A stretch of 64,000 nucleotides of DNA, from NCBI GenBank assembly GCA_944470555.2, contig OX104134.1, positions 115,190,701 through 115,254,700 on the forward strand, read 5' to 3'. The DNA is from Heterobilharzia americana. Its lineage: Eukaryota; Platyhelminthes; Trematoda; Strigeidida; Schistosomatidae. The position numbers and the translations under genes were made by a program. The notes under the pieces were generated by a model. The model saw only the letters and a list, made by a program, of their open reading frames with translations, had not been told where the DNA came from and made no database searches. Of the stretch, positions 19,955 through 31,939 are shown piece after piece (the first letter of the stretch is position 1; each line of letters begins with the position of its first letter).

Positions 19955-22900
19955 TTATTATTATTATTATTAGTCCCTTGGGTTCCTAATGGAACATAGG
20001 GCTTCACTAGCACGTCTCCAGTAAACTCTGTTCTTTAAAATCTTTTGAACCTGGCTCCACGACAGCCCACAAGCTATCATTTCCTCCTCTCACGATCTCC
20101 TCCATGTCACCCTTGGACATCCAACTCGTCGCTTCCCATGGGGGTTCCACTCGAGGACCTGACCTGGCGCGTGATGTCCCCAGTCGGCTTTCTCAGTGTA
20201 TGCCCAATCCATCTCCACTTCCCTCTGCATATTTGTTGGGTGATAGGTTCTTGGTTGGTTCGTTCCCAGAGCTCCTTGTTGCTTATTCTTTCTGGCCATC
20301 TGATCTTCAGTATCGACCGTAAGCAGCTGTTGATGAATGTCTGTAGTTTATTGGAAATCCTTTTCGTAACGCCCCAAGTCTCTGAACCATACAGAAGCAC
20401 TGACTTGATGTTGGTGTTAAAAATCCGTATCTTGTTCCACATGCTGAGTGCAAAAGATCAGCACACTGGTTTCAAGCTAATGAACGCCTGTCTTGCTTTT
20501 CCGATTCTGACTTTGACAGCTTCGTTTGTGCCGCCTGTAGTTGAAACACTGCTGCCTAGATAGGTGAAGGAGGTTACTTCCTTTAGGTTTCTCCCGTTCA
20601 TGGTGATTGGAGTTTGTTGTTGGTGGTGGTGGTGCGGTATCTTCATCACCTCTGTCTTCTCTATATTCACTTGAAGTCCCGTCTTCTCTGCCTCACCTCT
20701 TCTGACAACTTGTTAGTTTTCTCCTGTAGGTCTTCAAGTTTGTGTGACATCAGACACAAGTCATCGGCGAAATCTAGATCTTCTAGGTTCTTTTCCACAG
20801 TCCAGCTTATCCCCCTCTTCTCGCTCCTCACTGTTTGCTGCATGATCCAGTCGACCACAATCAGGAATATCATGGGGGATAGTAGGCAACCTTGTTTCAC
20901 TCCTGTCTTCACTTAAAAATCATCACTGAGCTTCCCATTGTGAATTACTTGGCATGTGGCATCTTCACATAGTTGTTGAACGAGGCTGATAAAGGTTTGT
21001 GGTATTCCGTAGTAATGAAGCAGTTTCCAAATTACTTCTCGGTCGACGCTGTCAAAGGCCTTCTCAAAGTCGATGAAGTTGAGGTAGAGAGTTGACTGCC
21101 ATTCTATACTCTGTTCTATGATGATGCGTGGTGTGGCGTTGCAATTTGGTCCACACATGATTTGTACTTCCTGAAGCCAACCAGTCTGTTCCGGTCGCAG
21201 TTTTGAATCCAGTGCATCCTTTAGCCTCTCCAGGATGATGCGGCTTAATATTTTGATTGCTTTGGGTGGACGGGAGAGTGATTCTGCGCCAGTTCTTGCA
21301 AACACTGAGGTCTACCTTCAGGAGTTTGACAAGGTAACCCTTCTTCCAATCACTAACCAAGTACCTTCTCTTCCTTCCACACCTTCTGCAATAGTGGTGT
21401 GGTGTGAGCATGTCCACTGTTGTCTCTGCATCTGTTCTCAGTGCTTCTGGTGAGATTTCATCTGGTCCTGCTGCTTTCCCACATTTCAGTAGCTTTATGG
21501 CACTCAGGTCTTCCATTTTTGTTGGAGGATTTATGTTCACTTGTAGTTCTGTGGCTGGGCTGCAGGTGGTATTTGTGGACGAAGTGCAGGTGGTGGCGGT
21601 GGTCGATTCAAGAGCTTCTTGAAGTGGTCGGCCCATCGTTTTCTTTGTTTTTCTTCTTTCGTAATTATATTTCTTTCATCATCTTTTATTGGTTTCATCC
21701 GTGTTGATCTCCTCCCAGATAGCAACCTGGTTATTTGATACGATGTTGTCAGGTCTCTCTTACCTGCAGCCTGTTCTGCTTCACTTGCCAATGTGTCGTA
21801 GAAGTGTCTTTTGTCTTTCCGTGCACTCTTCTTCACTTCTTTGTCCAGTGTAGTGTAGTGTTTTATACATTGTGCTCAGTTCCTCTTGTCGTTGAGCATC
21901 CTTGCACTGCTTTATCTTCTGCTTCACCGCCTTCCTCTCCCTGCTATATCGGCTTCCATGTGTCCATCGAGATCCATTCTTTATCTTCTTTCTTCTTCCT
22001 TCCTAATACGGTTGTGCAGGTTTCTTTCCACATCTCTTTCAAAGACTTCCAGTGTTCTTCCACACAGGTTTCTTGAGGGATGTTCCTCAATATCTCCCAT
22101 TTTGTCTTGATGGCTGACTGATGTGAAGATTTCCTTTGTAGTTTCGTCCTTCAGTTTCGGTTCTGGGTGTTTTACTTGAACTGCGGTCTATCACCAGCTT
22201 CCTTGAAGGCTTTTAACTTGATTTGGAAGGTTCCTTGCACTAGATAGTGAGTGGTCTGAACCTACATCTGCTCCTCTTCTTGACCTTGTGTTCAGTAGAC
22301 TGCGTCTCCACCTTCTTGAGATTGAGATAAAGTCCATCTGATTTCTAGTGTGTCCTGATGTCTGGTGAAACCAAATCCATGTCGCTTTGTGGATATCCCT
22401 GTGCTTGAACACACTGCCTGACTCCAATCACCAAATCGTTGAATGCACAGAATTCTGCAAACAATTCTCCATTCTCGTTCATCACCTCACCGAGTGCTTC
22501 TCGACCCATGCTGAGTTCTCTTCCTGTGTTGTCCTGTTTGACATTCATGTCGCCCATTAGAATTTTGATATCGCCAACTGAGGTGGTGTCTTGTCCAGTG
22601 TTGATTGAAGTTGTCTGTAGAATTCCTTCTTCTTCTCTTGCTCTGCATTATTTGTAGGTGCATAGCGTTGCATTGTATGATTGTGACCTTCCTTCCTTTT
22701 AAGTTGAACCTCGCTGTCATGATGATGATTGTGGAGGAGATTGGTTCCCACTGCATGAGAGAAAGCCTTCGATGCTGTTGGGGACATCATGATAGCCACT
22801 CCATAACTCAGTGTGCTCGTGGTTGTCGTCTGGGTGACAATGTCGGAGTAGATTATTGATTCTCCAGTTGAGTTTGGAGAGTCCACTCCCATTCCATCTG

Positions 22901-23263
22901 CTTTCGCAAATTCCAAGCACCCCAGTGTGATACCTCTTCATCTCGTTTGCAATCTGGGCTGCCTTGCTGGGTTGAAACATGGTGCGGACATTCCATGTCC
23001 CATGTTTACTTTCGCTTTCATCGAGAGAAGACACGTCGGCGAATTGGCTTCCCGAAGGCTTTCACCAACTGGTGTCATTTCGCCTCTCGGATTCCAGTGA
23101 GGAATAATTTTGTTATTATTTTTTATATATCGTTTGTGCTTTGAAGTTTGTTTAGCGGTTAGATTTGTTTTACGGTGTAGGGTTGCTAGCCGTATGCCCA
23201 ACCTTCCCTCTTTAACCGGGCTTAGGAGGGGCTAGTAACTAGTGAACTAGTTAACCAGGCGAG
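19955..23263 (-). mobile_element. RTE-type LINE B, copy 1 (inside duplicated segment)
   Basis: A full-length-looking 3.3-kb minus-strand element with a (TAA)n tail at its 3' end (19955-19971). Flanking sequences GTTTATCTAGA (19944-19954) and GTTTATCCAGG (23264-23274) form a slightly diverged target duplication. Apart from a few bases it equals copy 2 at 35305-38612, because both lie inside the duplicated segment. Coding capacity is broken. Confidence 0.85.
20090..23034 (-). pseudogene. RTE-B copy 1 ORF2 (endonuclease-RT, multiple breaks)
   Basis: Reading 23034 down to 20090, the endonuclease opens with KHGTWNVRTMFQPSKA, then LGICESRWNGSG, MGDMNVK near 22550 and SDHSLSSA near 22240. RT motifs follow: AAGPDEISPEAL, FIDFEKAFDSVDR (motif A), GVKQGCLLSPMIF (motif B) and DLDFADDLCLM (motif C, both Asp present). 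The C-terminal region has LLYGSETWGVTKR and KWRWIGHTLRKP. Breaks include a stop between GKLSDDF and VKTGVKQG (near 20914, likely Glu to stop) and several frameshifts. A GG versus G difference at 21131 makes the palm frame differ from copy 2. Confidence 0.75.
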
Positions 23264-23466
23264 GTTTATCCAGGTAATGTACGTCAAATTCGACTTAGTA
23301 TCACAAGGTTAGGAACACGTGTAAATCAAGTATTGCGAAGTTCAGAATGAAAGACGCAAGGCAACTTGTTAATAACTGCCAGGTCTGTTGAAAACGATTG
23401 TCTTCAAGCATTGAAATGAGAATAAAGCGTAAGGATGGATTCCTATCGTGATCGTTATTTACTTCG
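23264..23466 (+). repeat. Duplicated LINE D segment between RTE-B and RTE-A (matches 38613-38815)
   Basis: Begins with the right target duplication of RTE-B and ends with the left target duplication GTTATTTACTTCG of RTE-A (23454-23466). The uninterrupted version is at 28992-29186. Confidence 0.8.
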
Positions 23467-26400
23467 TCATCATTATCAACATAGGACCAGGCATTACTGC
23501 GTAACGGTCCGAGTTGCCACACCTCATATCAGCACATCAAGTAAAAAGGTAGTGAGGTGAAGGATGAAGATAAGTGAATGCAGTCAAAAGAAATATAAAG
23601 TACGAGAAGAAAGGAAAGAGGAGTGACAAAATGGTGAGATTCGGTATAGCGTTGTTAAGATGAGGATAATGTGTGTATACATCTGCGCCACTGACTTCGG
23701 TTCTGAGCCATATCACCTAGAGTCTCCAACCACTGGTTCCTCTTGTCCCGTGGACCCCAACCACCTAGTCTGCATCGTCCTACATGGCTTAAACCAACAG
23801 TCAGAGACTTCATACATTGGTGCCATGTTTTAGTCTGGCCACCTCGGGCCTTTTTCCAGCCTGAACCCACCTCAGCCAACATTGTGTGACGAGGCAATCG
23901 GTGACTAGGCATACGTAGTACGTGTCCCAACCATCTCAGTCGATGAAGGTTCACAACCTCGTCGACTGACTTACCTCTTCTCCCTAAAACTCTACACCTA
24001 ACTTCTGCATTACTCACATGGTGACACCACGGAATACGTCCTATACTACGAAGGCAACGGTGGTCAAACACCTGAAGCCTTTTTGTATCTTCCACTTTCA
24101 ATGGCCATGTTTCACAGCCATACAGTAGAACAGAGCGGACTGCTGTGCAGTACACGCGACCCTTAATAGACAAACGAATATCACGGCGGCGCCATAGGTG
24201 GCGCAAATTGGCAAAAGCCAATCGAGCCTTTTGTATCCGTGCAGAAATCTCATCGGCAACTAACCCACCGGGTTGATCCTACTTCCCAGGTAAGTGAAGT
24301 GGTCAACACACTCAACCACTTCACTCTCTATTGTTAACCGCGGTACCGCTGAAGACCAGTCCTGGAGCAAAAATTTGCATTTGGGTGGTGAAAATCGCAT
24401 CCCAAACATTCTCAAATTCCCACTCAAAGTGTTCAGAAGACTCTGCATCTTGTCAGCGTCTTCACCTAACAGGACTATGTCATCTGCATATTCTAGATCT
24501 AAGGAAAATTCACCTGTGATTGGGTCAACGTCTTTGTAATTAGGTGACGAGAGGGAAACCTCCATAAGAATATCTATGATAAAATTAAATAAGAATGGGG
24601 ATAGTGGGCATCCTTGACGGACACCACTTGATGAGTATAGCTCCCTGGACAACTCACCATAGGCTCTAACATGCCCACAAGTGTTCGAGTAGAGAGCTTT
24701 CAATAAGGTGATGTACTTACTAGGCACGCCTTTCAGTGACAGACACTGCCATAAGACTTCTCGATCAACGGAGTCAAATGCCGCCTTCAGGTCGAGAAAT
24801 ACAGCTATTGTCGGGCGTCTGTAAGCATGCCTATGTTCCAGGACCTGGCGCAGTGTGAATATTTGGTCGATACATCCACGGCCAGGTCTAAAGCCTGCCT
24901 GGTTTTCTCGGGCTTGCTGTTCCCGAGCTCCACTCAGGCATCGGATAATAATAGAACCTGTAATCTTAGACACTACGTTCGTCAGGCTCATTCCCCTGTG
25001 GATACCATAAGAGGACTTCCTGCCTTTCTTGAAGACTGGGATAATCAGTGATTCAGACCAGTCAGATGGGATAGTATTTAATTCCCATACACTAGCTAAC
25101 ACTTACGTTAACCTGACTAAGAGCACCTTATCACCATCCTTGTGTACCTCAGCAGGTAGTCCGTCTGGTCCTGCTGCCCTTCTTCGTTTCAAGTTACCTT
25201 TCGCTTTCTCGACTTCTGCTAGTGTTGGTGGACCTATGTCTATGTCCCATTCAGGATCCGATAGCGGGCAACGGAATCGTGGCTGGGGGCCAGTTAAACT
25301 GTACCTCGAGGTGTTCTGCCCATCGTTCCAGTCGTCTCCCCTGAGGGTGAATCGCAGATCCGTCCTTCTCCGCTATAGCCACACTAACTGCTGTTGACCT
25401 TTTCCCCTCAGTCTCCTTAATAAGTCTAAATAATTGTCTTACCAATCCTCGTTGCCTTTTCCATCGCTTTAGCCTTTACTTTCCACCACTGTTGGCGGTC
25501 GCTGTGTAGACCTTTCATCAGTCTACTTTTAAGTTGCGCTTGCTCTTCATTGTACTCAGAGCCTGCAGGGAGGCGTTCACGTGCATCCATTAGTTCAGAA
25601 GAAGCTGCTGATATCCCCTAGCTCTTTTTGGTCAATTTCGGAATCCTCTACGGTCTTCAACGCTGCTTTTACAGCAGAGTAGAGATAGCAGCAAACTTCT
25701 GGATAAGTGACAGTGTTCTGTCCCGATAACTGCCCAGCCAACTTCTCACTGAAAGCGGTTTTGATGTTTTCGTTGCCAAATTTTTCTTACGACCATTGAG
25801 ACGCAGGCATATATGTGCTCGGACCAACGTATGGTCGCTATCCAAACACGTACTCCAGAAGGAGCGGCAGTCTTCCATCGATCCTCTCCACCGATGACTA
25901 AAAGCAATGTGGTCTGTGTCCATCGCTGAGTTGAGCTCGGTGGACGCCAGGTCAGACAGTGCCTTTCTTTATGTCTGAAATTGGTGCTGGCTAAAAATAG
26001 GCGGTCATCTGATCATAGTTGTAATAGGCGATCACCGTAATCTGTTCGTTCACCCGGGATTCCGAAAGTGCCACCTAAGTGCCTTTCTGCCTCACTCAGT
26101 CTACCCACCTGTGCGTTGAGGTCACCTGCAACAACCACCACGTCCGAACGTTTGGCTTTGAGAGGAGGTTAGACAGTTTACGATAGAACTCGTCCTTCAC
26201 TGCATGCGAGCTGCAGTCAGTGGGTGTGTAAGCAGAGATTACAAAGAGACAACGGCGAGTCTCACTATTCCTTTTAGTTCTTACTGAGCCGTTCAGCCTC
26301 ATAGCGCAGAGGCGACTATCAACTGGGATCCAGTCTAGTAGTGAGTTTTCTGCCCTAGTGCTTAGTGCTATGCCTACACCTGCAAGACCACGAGAGCTAG

Positions 26401-27266
26401 CTATCGAATCTCCAGAAACTCGAAGGGTGAATTTTGCGGATTCACTAGATTGAGCAAGAGAGGTTATATGAATAACCACACTTGGGTCCGGAGGGTGTGG
26501 ACATTGAAGGCTCCAATATGTAATTTGGAGCGTGGTTTAAGGAGACCAGTGATGCTGTTCTGTGGACTCAGATCGTTGTCGGAGGCTGCAGAGGTAGGAG
26601 AAATTGAAGATGATGTAGTATCGTTGAGAGGCGTGAAGGAAGCTTAGAAGGTAACGATGGAGGAGGAGGATAGCAGTCAGAAGAAACTTGGGTGCTGACA
26701 GAGTTATGAGGGCGGTTGACACTTCCCGGCTGCCCACACCGTGGAAGGTTATTTCTTCTTAAGGTACCTGAAAGAGATTTGTGTGACCGCAGAGCCCATC
26801 AGACATCTGCTTGAGGCCTGTCACACTCAGCCTTTTAAGTATGATTATTTTGAACTTTTGTACTTTTGGGGCCGGATGGTCGAAAGGAAACGACAAGTGA
26901 ACCAACACCGCCGGCCCGGCAGACCGTGGGGCGTGGTGGAGTATGTTATTTTTGGGGCCGACCTTTCCTAACCCCCCCTTCCACTGAGAAGGCAGCATCA
27001 GCATGGCACTGCTGGTCATCCAAGGGAAACACCTTACTGCTGTCACACCCCATCCAGCTAGCAGCAGTACGACTTCGCCCTCAGACCCCCATCATAGTGC
27101 AGTAATTTGCACCACAACGGTAGCTGCTTTTCATCTAACCACTGACCAACAGACCGTTCTGGCATGGTAGGACCTTGAGGTAACAACTGTCCCACCAGCA
27201 TAGCGTGTTGGGTCATTGTGATATGCAAGCCCGACCACCACGTCAAGGTAGCAGCTATCGGTCGGG
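23467..27266 (-). mobile_element. RTE-type LINE A, copy 2 (full length, recombinant flanks)
   Basis: A 3.8-kb minus-strand copy, complete from its 3' tandem tail to its 5' end (GGTCGGG at 27266). Its left flank is the copy 3 target duplication (GTTATTTACTTCG), its right flank is the LINE E duplication (AAAATTAGCCCAAA). Its 3' part shares variants with copy 3 against copy 1 (near 23665 and 23955-23960). Its extreme 5' part differs from copies 1 and 3 (C at 27163). This is the reciprocal of copy 1 and fits a crossover. Confidence 0.85.
23655..26525 (-). pseudogene. RTE-A copy 2 ORF2 (endonuclease-RT, broken)
   Basis: Frames at 26096-26479, 25669-25923, 25251-25445, 24260-25102 and 23655-24221 give endonuclease, linker, RT and C-terminal domain in order. 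The RT frame is long: RRPTIAVFLDLKAAFDSVDR (motif A), SGVRQGCPLSPFLFNF (motif B) and LDLEYADDIVLLGEDADK (motif C, YADD intact). It shares the three endonuclease breaks of all A copies. It also has a TAA in the sequence T-stop-VLASVWE near 25103 and a five-base loss near 25260. Copy 4 shares both of these; copy 3 lacks them. A one-base loss after SRINPVG separates RT and C-terminal frames. Confidence 0.8.
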
Positions 27267-28235
27267 AAAATTAGCCCAAAAGTAAGGATTAGTACTAACT
27301 TGAAACTACAAGTGTGCCAAATGGGACGAACCACAATCGTTTCTGCGCTGCCTAGATTGGAGCCCCTACTTTACCAACAGCTCAGCCAAAGAACTCTGTG
27401 ATCGATTCTATGAATATGTCGGCACAGCTCAAGACTATATTGCTCCACCGCTCCAAAGAGAAATTAAGAAAGGTACGAAAGTACGCAACCGCATGCGAAA
27501 CCATGCCAGAGAGTACTATAAGTCGAATTACATTCCACCGCTTGTCACACTAAAAGACACAAACACCACATTTAAGGTAGAAAAAGTAAGAGAAGCCGTC
27601 AAACAAAAACCCATCCAATGTAGTAAAACAAGTAATACAGAAGCACTAGTGAGACCGGTGAAAACTGGGACAAACAGGTCCAGAAATAGTGCCCCTAGTT
27701 TGATCACAGACAACGGCATCCTCTACGACCGCCTACTATGGCCCAAGACCTGGAATAGGCTTCCTGGATGTGAAGATTCCAACTGCCTTGAAGACTGTAT
27801 GAAGCTCTCGATGACGGCATAACGCAAAGCTTGGTCAACGGCAATATACACCTCCAACAATCCTCAAATAACCTTAAGTATTCTGTTCACTGCGCAAAGA
27901 TGTCCGTCCAGATTTTGCTGTTGACAAGAAAGTGTCCACTCTGTGGTCGATACTTAGCGCCACCCTATTCTATCTGATGTCGATTGGAACAGGCTTGGAC
28001 GACCAAGCATATGCAGTTTCACAAAGACTGGTTAGTAAGGCAGAAGTGGAGCGTATGAACAAAATGTCGCCCAATAAACAACCCCATGAGTTCATTCGGA
28101 AATACGGGAGAAGCAAGAAAAACACCACACAGAACAGAATCACGGGCATAAACAGGGGTTATGATAAAACCACAGGGGGTATTTTAAACGCACTATGGTC
28201 TCACCACGTACAGAATAGATATCAGAAGTAGCACC
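27267..28235 (+). pseudogene. LINE E ORF2, linker region after the inserted block
   Basis: LINE E coding sequence resumes after the right target duplication. One frame (about 27345-27822) reads FLRCLDWSPYFTNSSAKELC, then a basic stretch (REIKKGTKVRNRMRNHAREY) and SAPSLITDNGILYD. This matches the kind of region lying between endonuclease and RT in CR1-like ORF2. Stops occur right after the junction (AAGTAA and TGA). The frame at 27932-28231 is uncharacterised. No RT motif follows, so the 3' half of LINE E is missing from the window. Confidence 0.55.
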
Positions 28236-28697
28236 TGAGATTACAAAATAGGCTCAATATAGAGTGGTGCTGAAGCCTATGAACTCACCTGGCAACAAAC
28301 TTCATCGGCTAAAGCATCTCCTCCAGCCTGTCAAATAGGGCAATACAATCTCCCGAATTCCATGAGGTAATAGGACCAGCCGACTGGGGGCATTTGGGTT
28401 AGCTGAATATAAAAAGCCAGCCGAGTGCGGAGTACTAGGCGTCCGTAGGTAAAGAGGTTTAGAAAAGAACTCCGGCACAGCCATTCACGCTGCTACACAT
28501 GACCCCTTAACTGCACGTGAAAGAATGAGAATCTTGAGGAATGACATCTTTGATGATGTCTGACCGTAAGAAGGCAGAACTAAGTCTGTAAGTAAAAACT
28601 AAGTCACCTGTGTTGTGAGTTATTCTTCTTGTTATTGCCAGCCTCCTAAAGCATGAGAGCGAATTCCAATTTTCACCAACAAAAAGCAAGCTGATCG
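28236..28697. other. Unassigned sequence between LINE E and LINE D
   Basis: About 460 bp with no recognised motif. It may be the upstream part of LINE D, because the D segment beginning at 28698 follows without a visible boundary, whereas the second D copy starts abruptly at 35011. Confidence 0.4.
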
Positions 28698-30302
28698 ACG
28701 TTTTCGCATTGAATTCCATCGAGCACTTTGGAGCACTTCTCATCAATGGGAAGTTGGCAACTGGTTTTGAATCGCTTTTTATAATGTTTTCGAGGCACGA
28801 AAAATGGACGCGATACACGGGGGGCGCTCTCCACGAAATTTGTTAAATAAGAAGCCGGTCCTTGAAACAGAGGTGAGGCACTACATAGCGCAACGAATTC
28901 ACACCAACGCTGAGCTCGCTCATATTCTTCAAGGCATACCTTAATGAAACGAATAAATTGCGACGGAACTGTAAGAAGACGTAGTTTATCTAGATAATGT
29001 ACGTCAAATTTGACTTAGTATCACAAGGTTAGGAACACGTGTAAATCAAGTATTGCGAAGTTCAGAATGAAAGACGCAAGGCAACTTGTTAATAACTGCC
29101 AGGTCTGTTGAAAACGATTGTCTTCAAGCATTGAAATGAGAATAAAGCGTAAGGATGGATTCCTATCGTGATCGTTATTTACTTCGAGTACTCGTGCACC
29201 CATCTTTCAATGTATATTGGAAGATTTCGTGCAGAAAACCTTTAAGCGATGCACTAAGTCGTTTGTAATATGTCTCGAAAAGCGTGGTCTTCGGAAACTG
29301 CTAAGAGTTCTTAACTGGGCCCAACTTTGTTCCTGAAGTGTCAAAATTCCCTAAGGTATTAATGGCGCGCCAGAGTTTTATAAGAAATCACTTTTCCTTC
29401 ACTTTATAAAGCTCTTATCGGGAGTGTCACTCGATGAAGCTTTCTTTTATAAGAATAAGATACGTCTGCATGCTTAGAAACCTCTACAATATGAATTTTG
29501 TCAGGGAAGATGGGAAACCTGGGGGACTTCCCCGAAGTTTGTAAGCATGCAAGGAGTATGTTTGGGATCGTGCCTGAGGTTTCCAAAGTGTGCTTAGACT
29601 TAGTGCTGGTTAACATCTATTCCGTCGACTAAGGATTTAGAAGAGTTGGCTGCATCATTTCTGTCCAGCGCTGAATGTCTCCGACTACTTGAGTGCAGTA
29701 CTCTCACTAGATGGAGATATTATTATTCACAGCAGGATTTCTGGAAATTCCCCAGCAACGATTCCAGTGCATATCACAAGGGAGGTAGTCTTTCGGCTAC
29801 TGATCAACCTTAAGTGTGGAAAATCCCCTGTTCGTGATGGTTCGAACTCAATGCTATTGTCCTTCTCGGAGGACAATACTGCCAAGCAGCTTGATGGACT
29901 CTTCAGTATGCCCCTGTGCCAGACGGCCTCTGAGAGACCGGAAAGACGCTATAATCAGCCCAATTTTCGAAACAGGCGGTAGGAAACTGGTGTCGAATTA
30001 TCGTCCCATTAGCCCACCTAGCGCAGTTATTAAAATATTCTAGAAGATTACCAGGAATAGATTCCTCAGCCATTTCGAAAATCATAGCCTTCTCAAATCG
30101 CCACAACATGGATTCCATGCTGGTTGATCTTGTTAGACCAACCTCCTCATAGCAAGAGAGGAATGCGTGGCTGCTGGTGACAACGAGATGCTAGTAGATG
30201 TTGTGTTTGTTGCCTTTAGCAAGACTTTCGATAAGGTTTCCCACGTTCGGTGAATGGAAAGCTCTCAAGTTTTGTGTTTGACACCACGATGCTGGTCTGG
30301 AC
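28698..30302 (+). mobile_element. CR1-like LINE D, uninterrupted (empty-site) segment
   Basis: This 1.6-kb stretch is the unoccupied version of 35011-43740. It reads through the RTE-B site at 28984-28996 (GTTTATCTAGATAATG) and through the RTE-A site at 29174-29186 (GTTATTTACTTCG, one copy only). It differs from the occupied copy at only a handful of positions. It stops at 30302, where LINE C begins. Confidence 0.85.
29760..30255 (+). pseudogene. LINE D reverse transcriptase N-terminal part (broken), first copy
   Basis: Plus-strand frames read ITREVVFRLLINLKCGKSPV, then, after shifts, ISPIFETGGRKLVSNYRPIS, FLSHFENHSLLKSPQHGFHA and DVVFVAFSKTFDKVSHVR. This is the fingers and start of palm of a CR1-type RT; motif A normally reads VDFSKAFD, so the first catalytic Asp is replaced by Ala. 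Several stops interrupt it. It is cut off at 30302. Confidence 0.65.
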
Positions 30303-30338
30303 TCATGTTCATCTGTTTATTATTAATAATATGCCTTT

Positions 30339-31511
30339 TAGATGTGTGCTGTCCCCGAGGAAGGGAAGGGGTATAAACGCTATGGGTAGGGTCTCGTCAC
30401 GGTTACTGAACACCTTATTCTCAGTAGTTAACAGGGCTGCAACTACGAGATGCCAAAGCGTGGCAAAGAAATCAACTGAGGATACGGACGCACCACCTGA
30501 GTCCACCTCTCCCGGTCGGTCACAATCACGGCTTGCAACACTTGGGGTTGGCCGTGCAACCAGTCCTCCCGTCACTATGATCGTCACTATACCTAGTCAA
30601 GTAAAGCCAGAGCCCATGCAACCCCCTGTGCCCACCCCGATCCCCTATTGAGAACCGCTAGGCGGAAACGTCAAAGAGTAGGGCATTAACGTTTGGAAAA
30701 ACCGCATGGACATGGTGACAACTGCCACATATGTGCTCTCACTGTTACTAAAAGTGATGCTACCTTTGAATGTAATGGCTGCAACAGATGGATGCACTGC
30801 CGATGTGGCAAAGAAGTACCACATCAGTACCATATCTCTATGACGCGTCATCCGTGCACGTGGTTTTGGTACATTGGCCCACGGTGCCGTCTGAGACCGC
30901 ACCTAGCTTCAGGCTTACTCAGAGTAACCGATAAATCTCCAGTAATCAAAAAGTAGGTATCCGTCCAAACCACTGTCACAGAGGATATTCACTCTCCAGA
31001 TGATTTTGGCAATGGCCTATCGAAGGTAAAAAACCTGAGAGGTTCTAAGCCGAACAAAACACTGCCTACACCAACGACAGCTGCATCCACCTCAAGCCAT
31101 GGAGCCACACCAGAAACAGCAACCAGCGGACAACATACAGAACAGGTCAGGGTGGAAAAAACTCGAAGCACCCGTGAAAATGCACTCACGGGATCGGATA
31201 ACATTGACATCACTGACCGATCTAGCTCCGTCATTCTGTCTAACGTTCCCGTCTGTGATGATAGCCTTCTGGAACATAAGGAAAAGTTTGACAGTCAGCA
31301 CTGGGACTCCCTCTGTTCCATCCTAGGTCTGGGCGCTCTCGAGGCAAAACTGTGCCGATTACACAAAGGCACCCACTCACCTGCAGGGAAGCCTACATTG
31401 ATGAGAGTGAATCTAGGCTCAACTAGAGACGCTGAAAAGTTCCTCTTGCTGTCACATACCCTGGTCATCAACAGATCGTCCAACACTAGAGCGAGACTTG
31501 ACCGGTCGTGA
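30339..31511 (+). pseudogene. LINE C ORF1 with PHD-like zinc finger (broken)
   Basis: The segment at 30693-30956 carries a Cys/His cluster: CHICAL, CNGCNRWMHCRCGK and later a Cys-rich end, in the order of a PHD/RING-like finger (C-x2-C, C-x2-C-x4-H-x-C). Such fingers occur in ORF1 of CR1-group LINEs. A Pro/Ser-rich N-terminal part (30250-30651) precedes it in another frame. The frame at 31152-31511 reads SSSVILSNVPVCDD and later PTLMRVNLGSTRDAEKFLLL, an RRM-like segment. Frame changes and stops separate the three blocks, so no intact protein can be made. Confidence 0.6.
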
Positions 31512-31939
31512 GTGTCAAGAAAGACATCTCGAGAAGCAGCTGGTCCACTAAAACCCACAACCATGATCGAACATGGAATGCCTGGAATGGTGACCGGTAC
31601 CCACATGACGCCAAACAATGGGAGTGGTTATCGGCTAGAATGGGGCTGAGTGAGATTGCAGCTGCGACAATTAGTAGACTACCAGGCCCCCTGCATCTGA
31701 CAACCATGACCTCACCTAGACTAACGGCCGTTAACTTCGAATCTTTAGAAGTACTCACTAGAGTGCTGGAGACGTGGTACAGAGTCAAGAGCACCATAAG
31801 CGGTAACGTTCGCTGCTGTGAAAGCAGACCGAGAACACTGCGACAACAACAGACAGCAGTTATGCCCTGTGCTTAGGCCACCGTAACGCTAAACCGAGTC
31901 AGATCAGCAACCCCCACCGGACACCGAATGCACCAGCCG

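Noticed and set aside
14577..27266. Simple independent insertion of two RTE-A copies
   Set aside because: Neither copy has matching target duplications on its own two sides, whereas the exchanged pairing matches perfectly.
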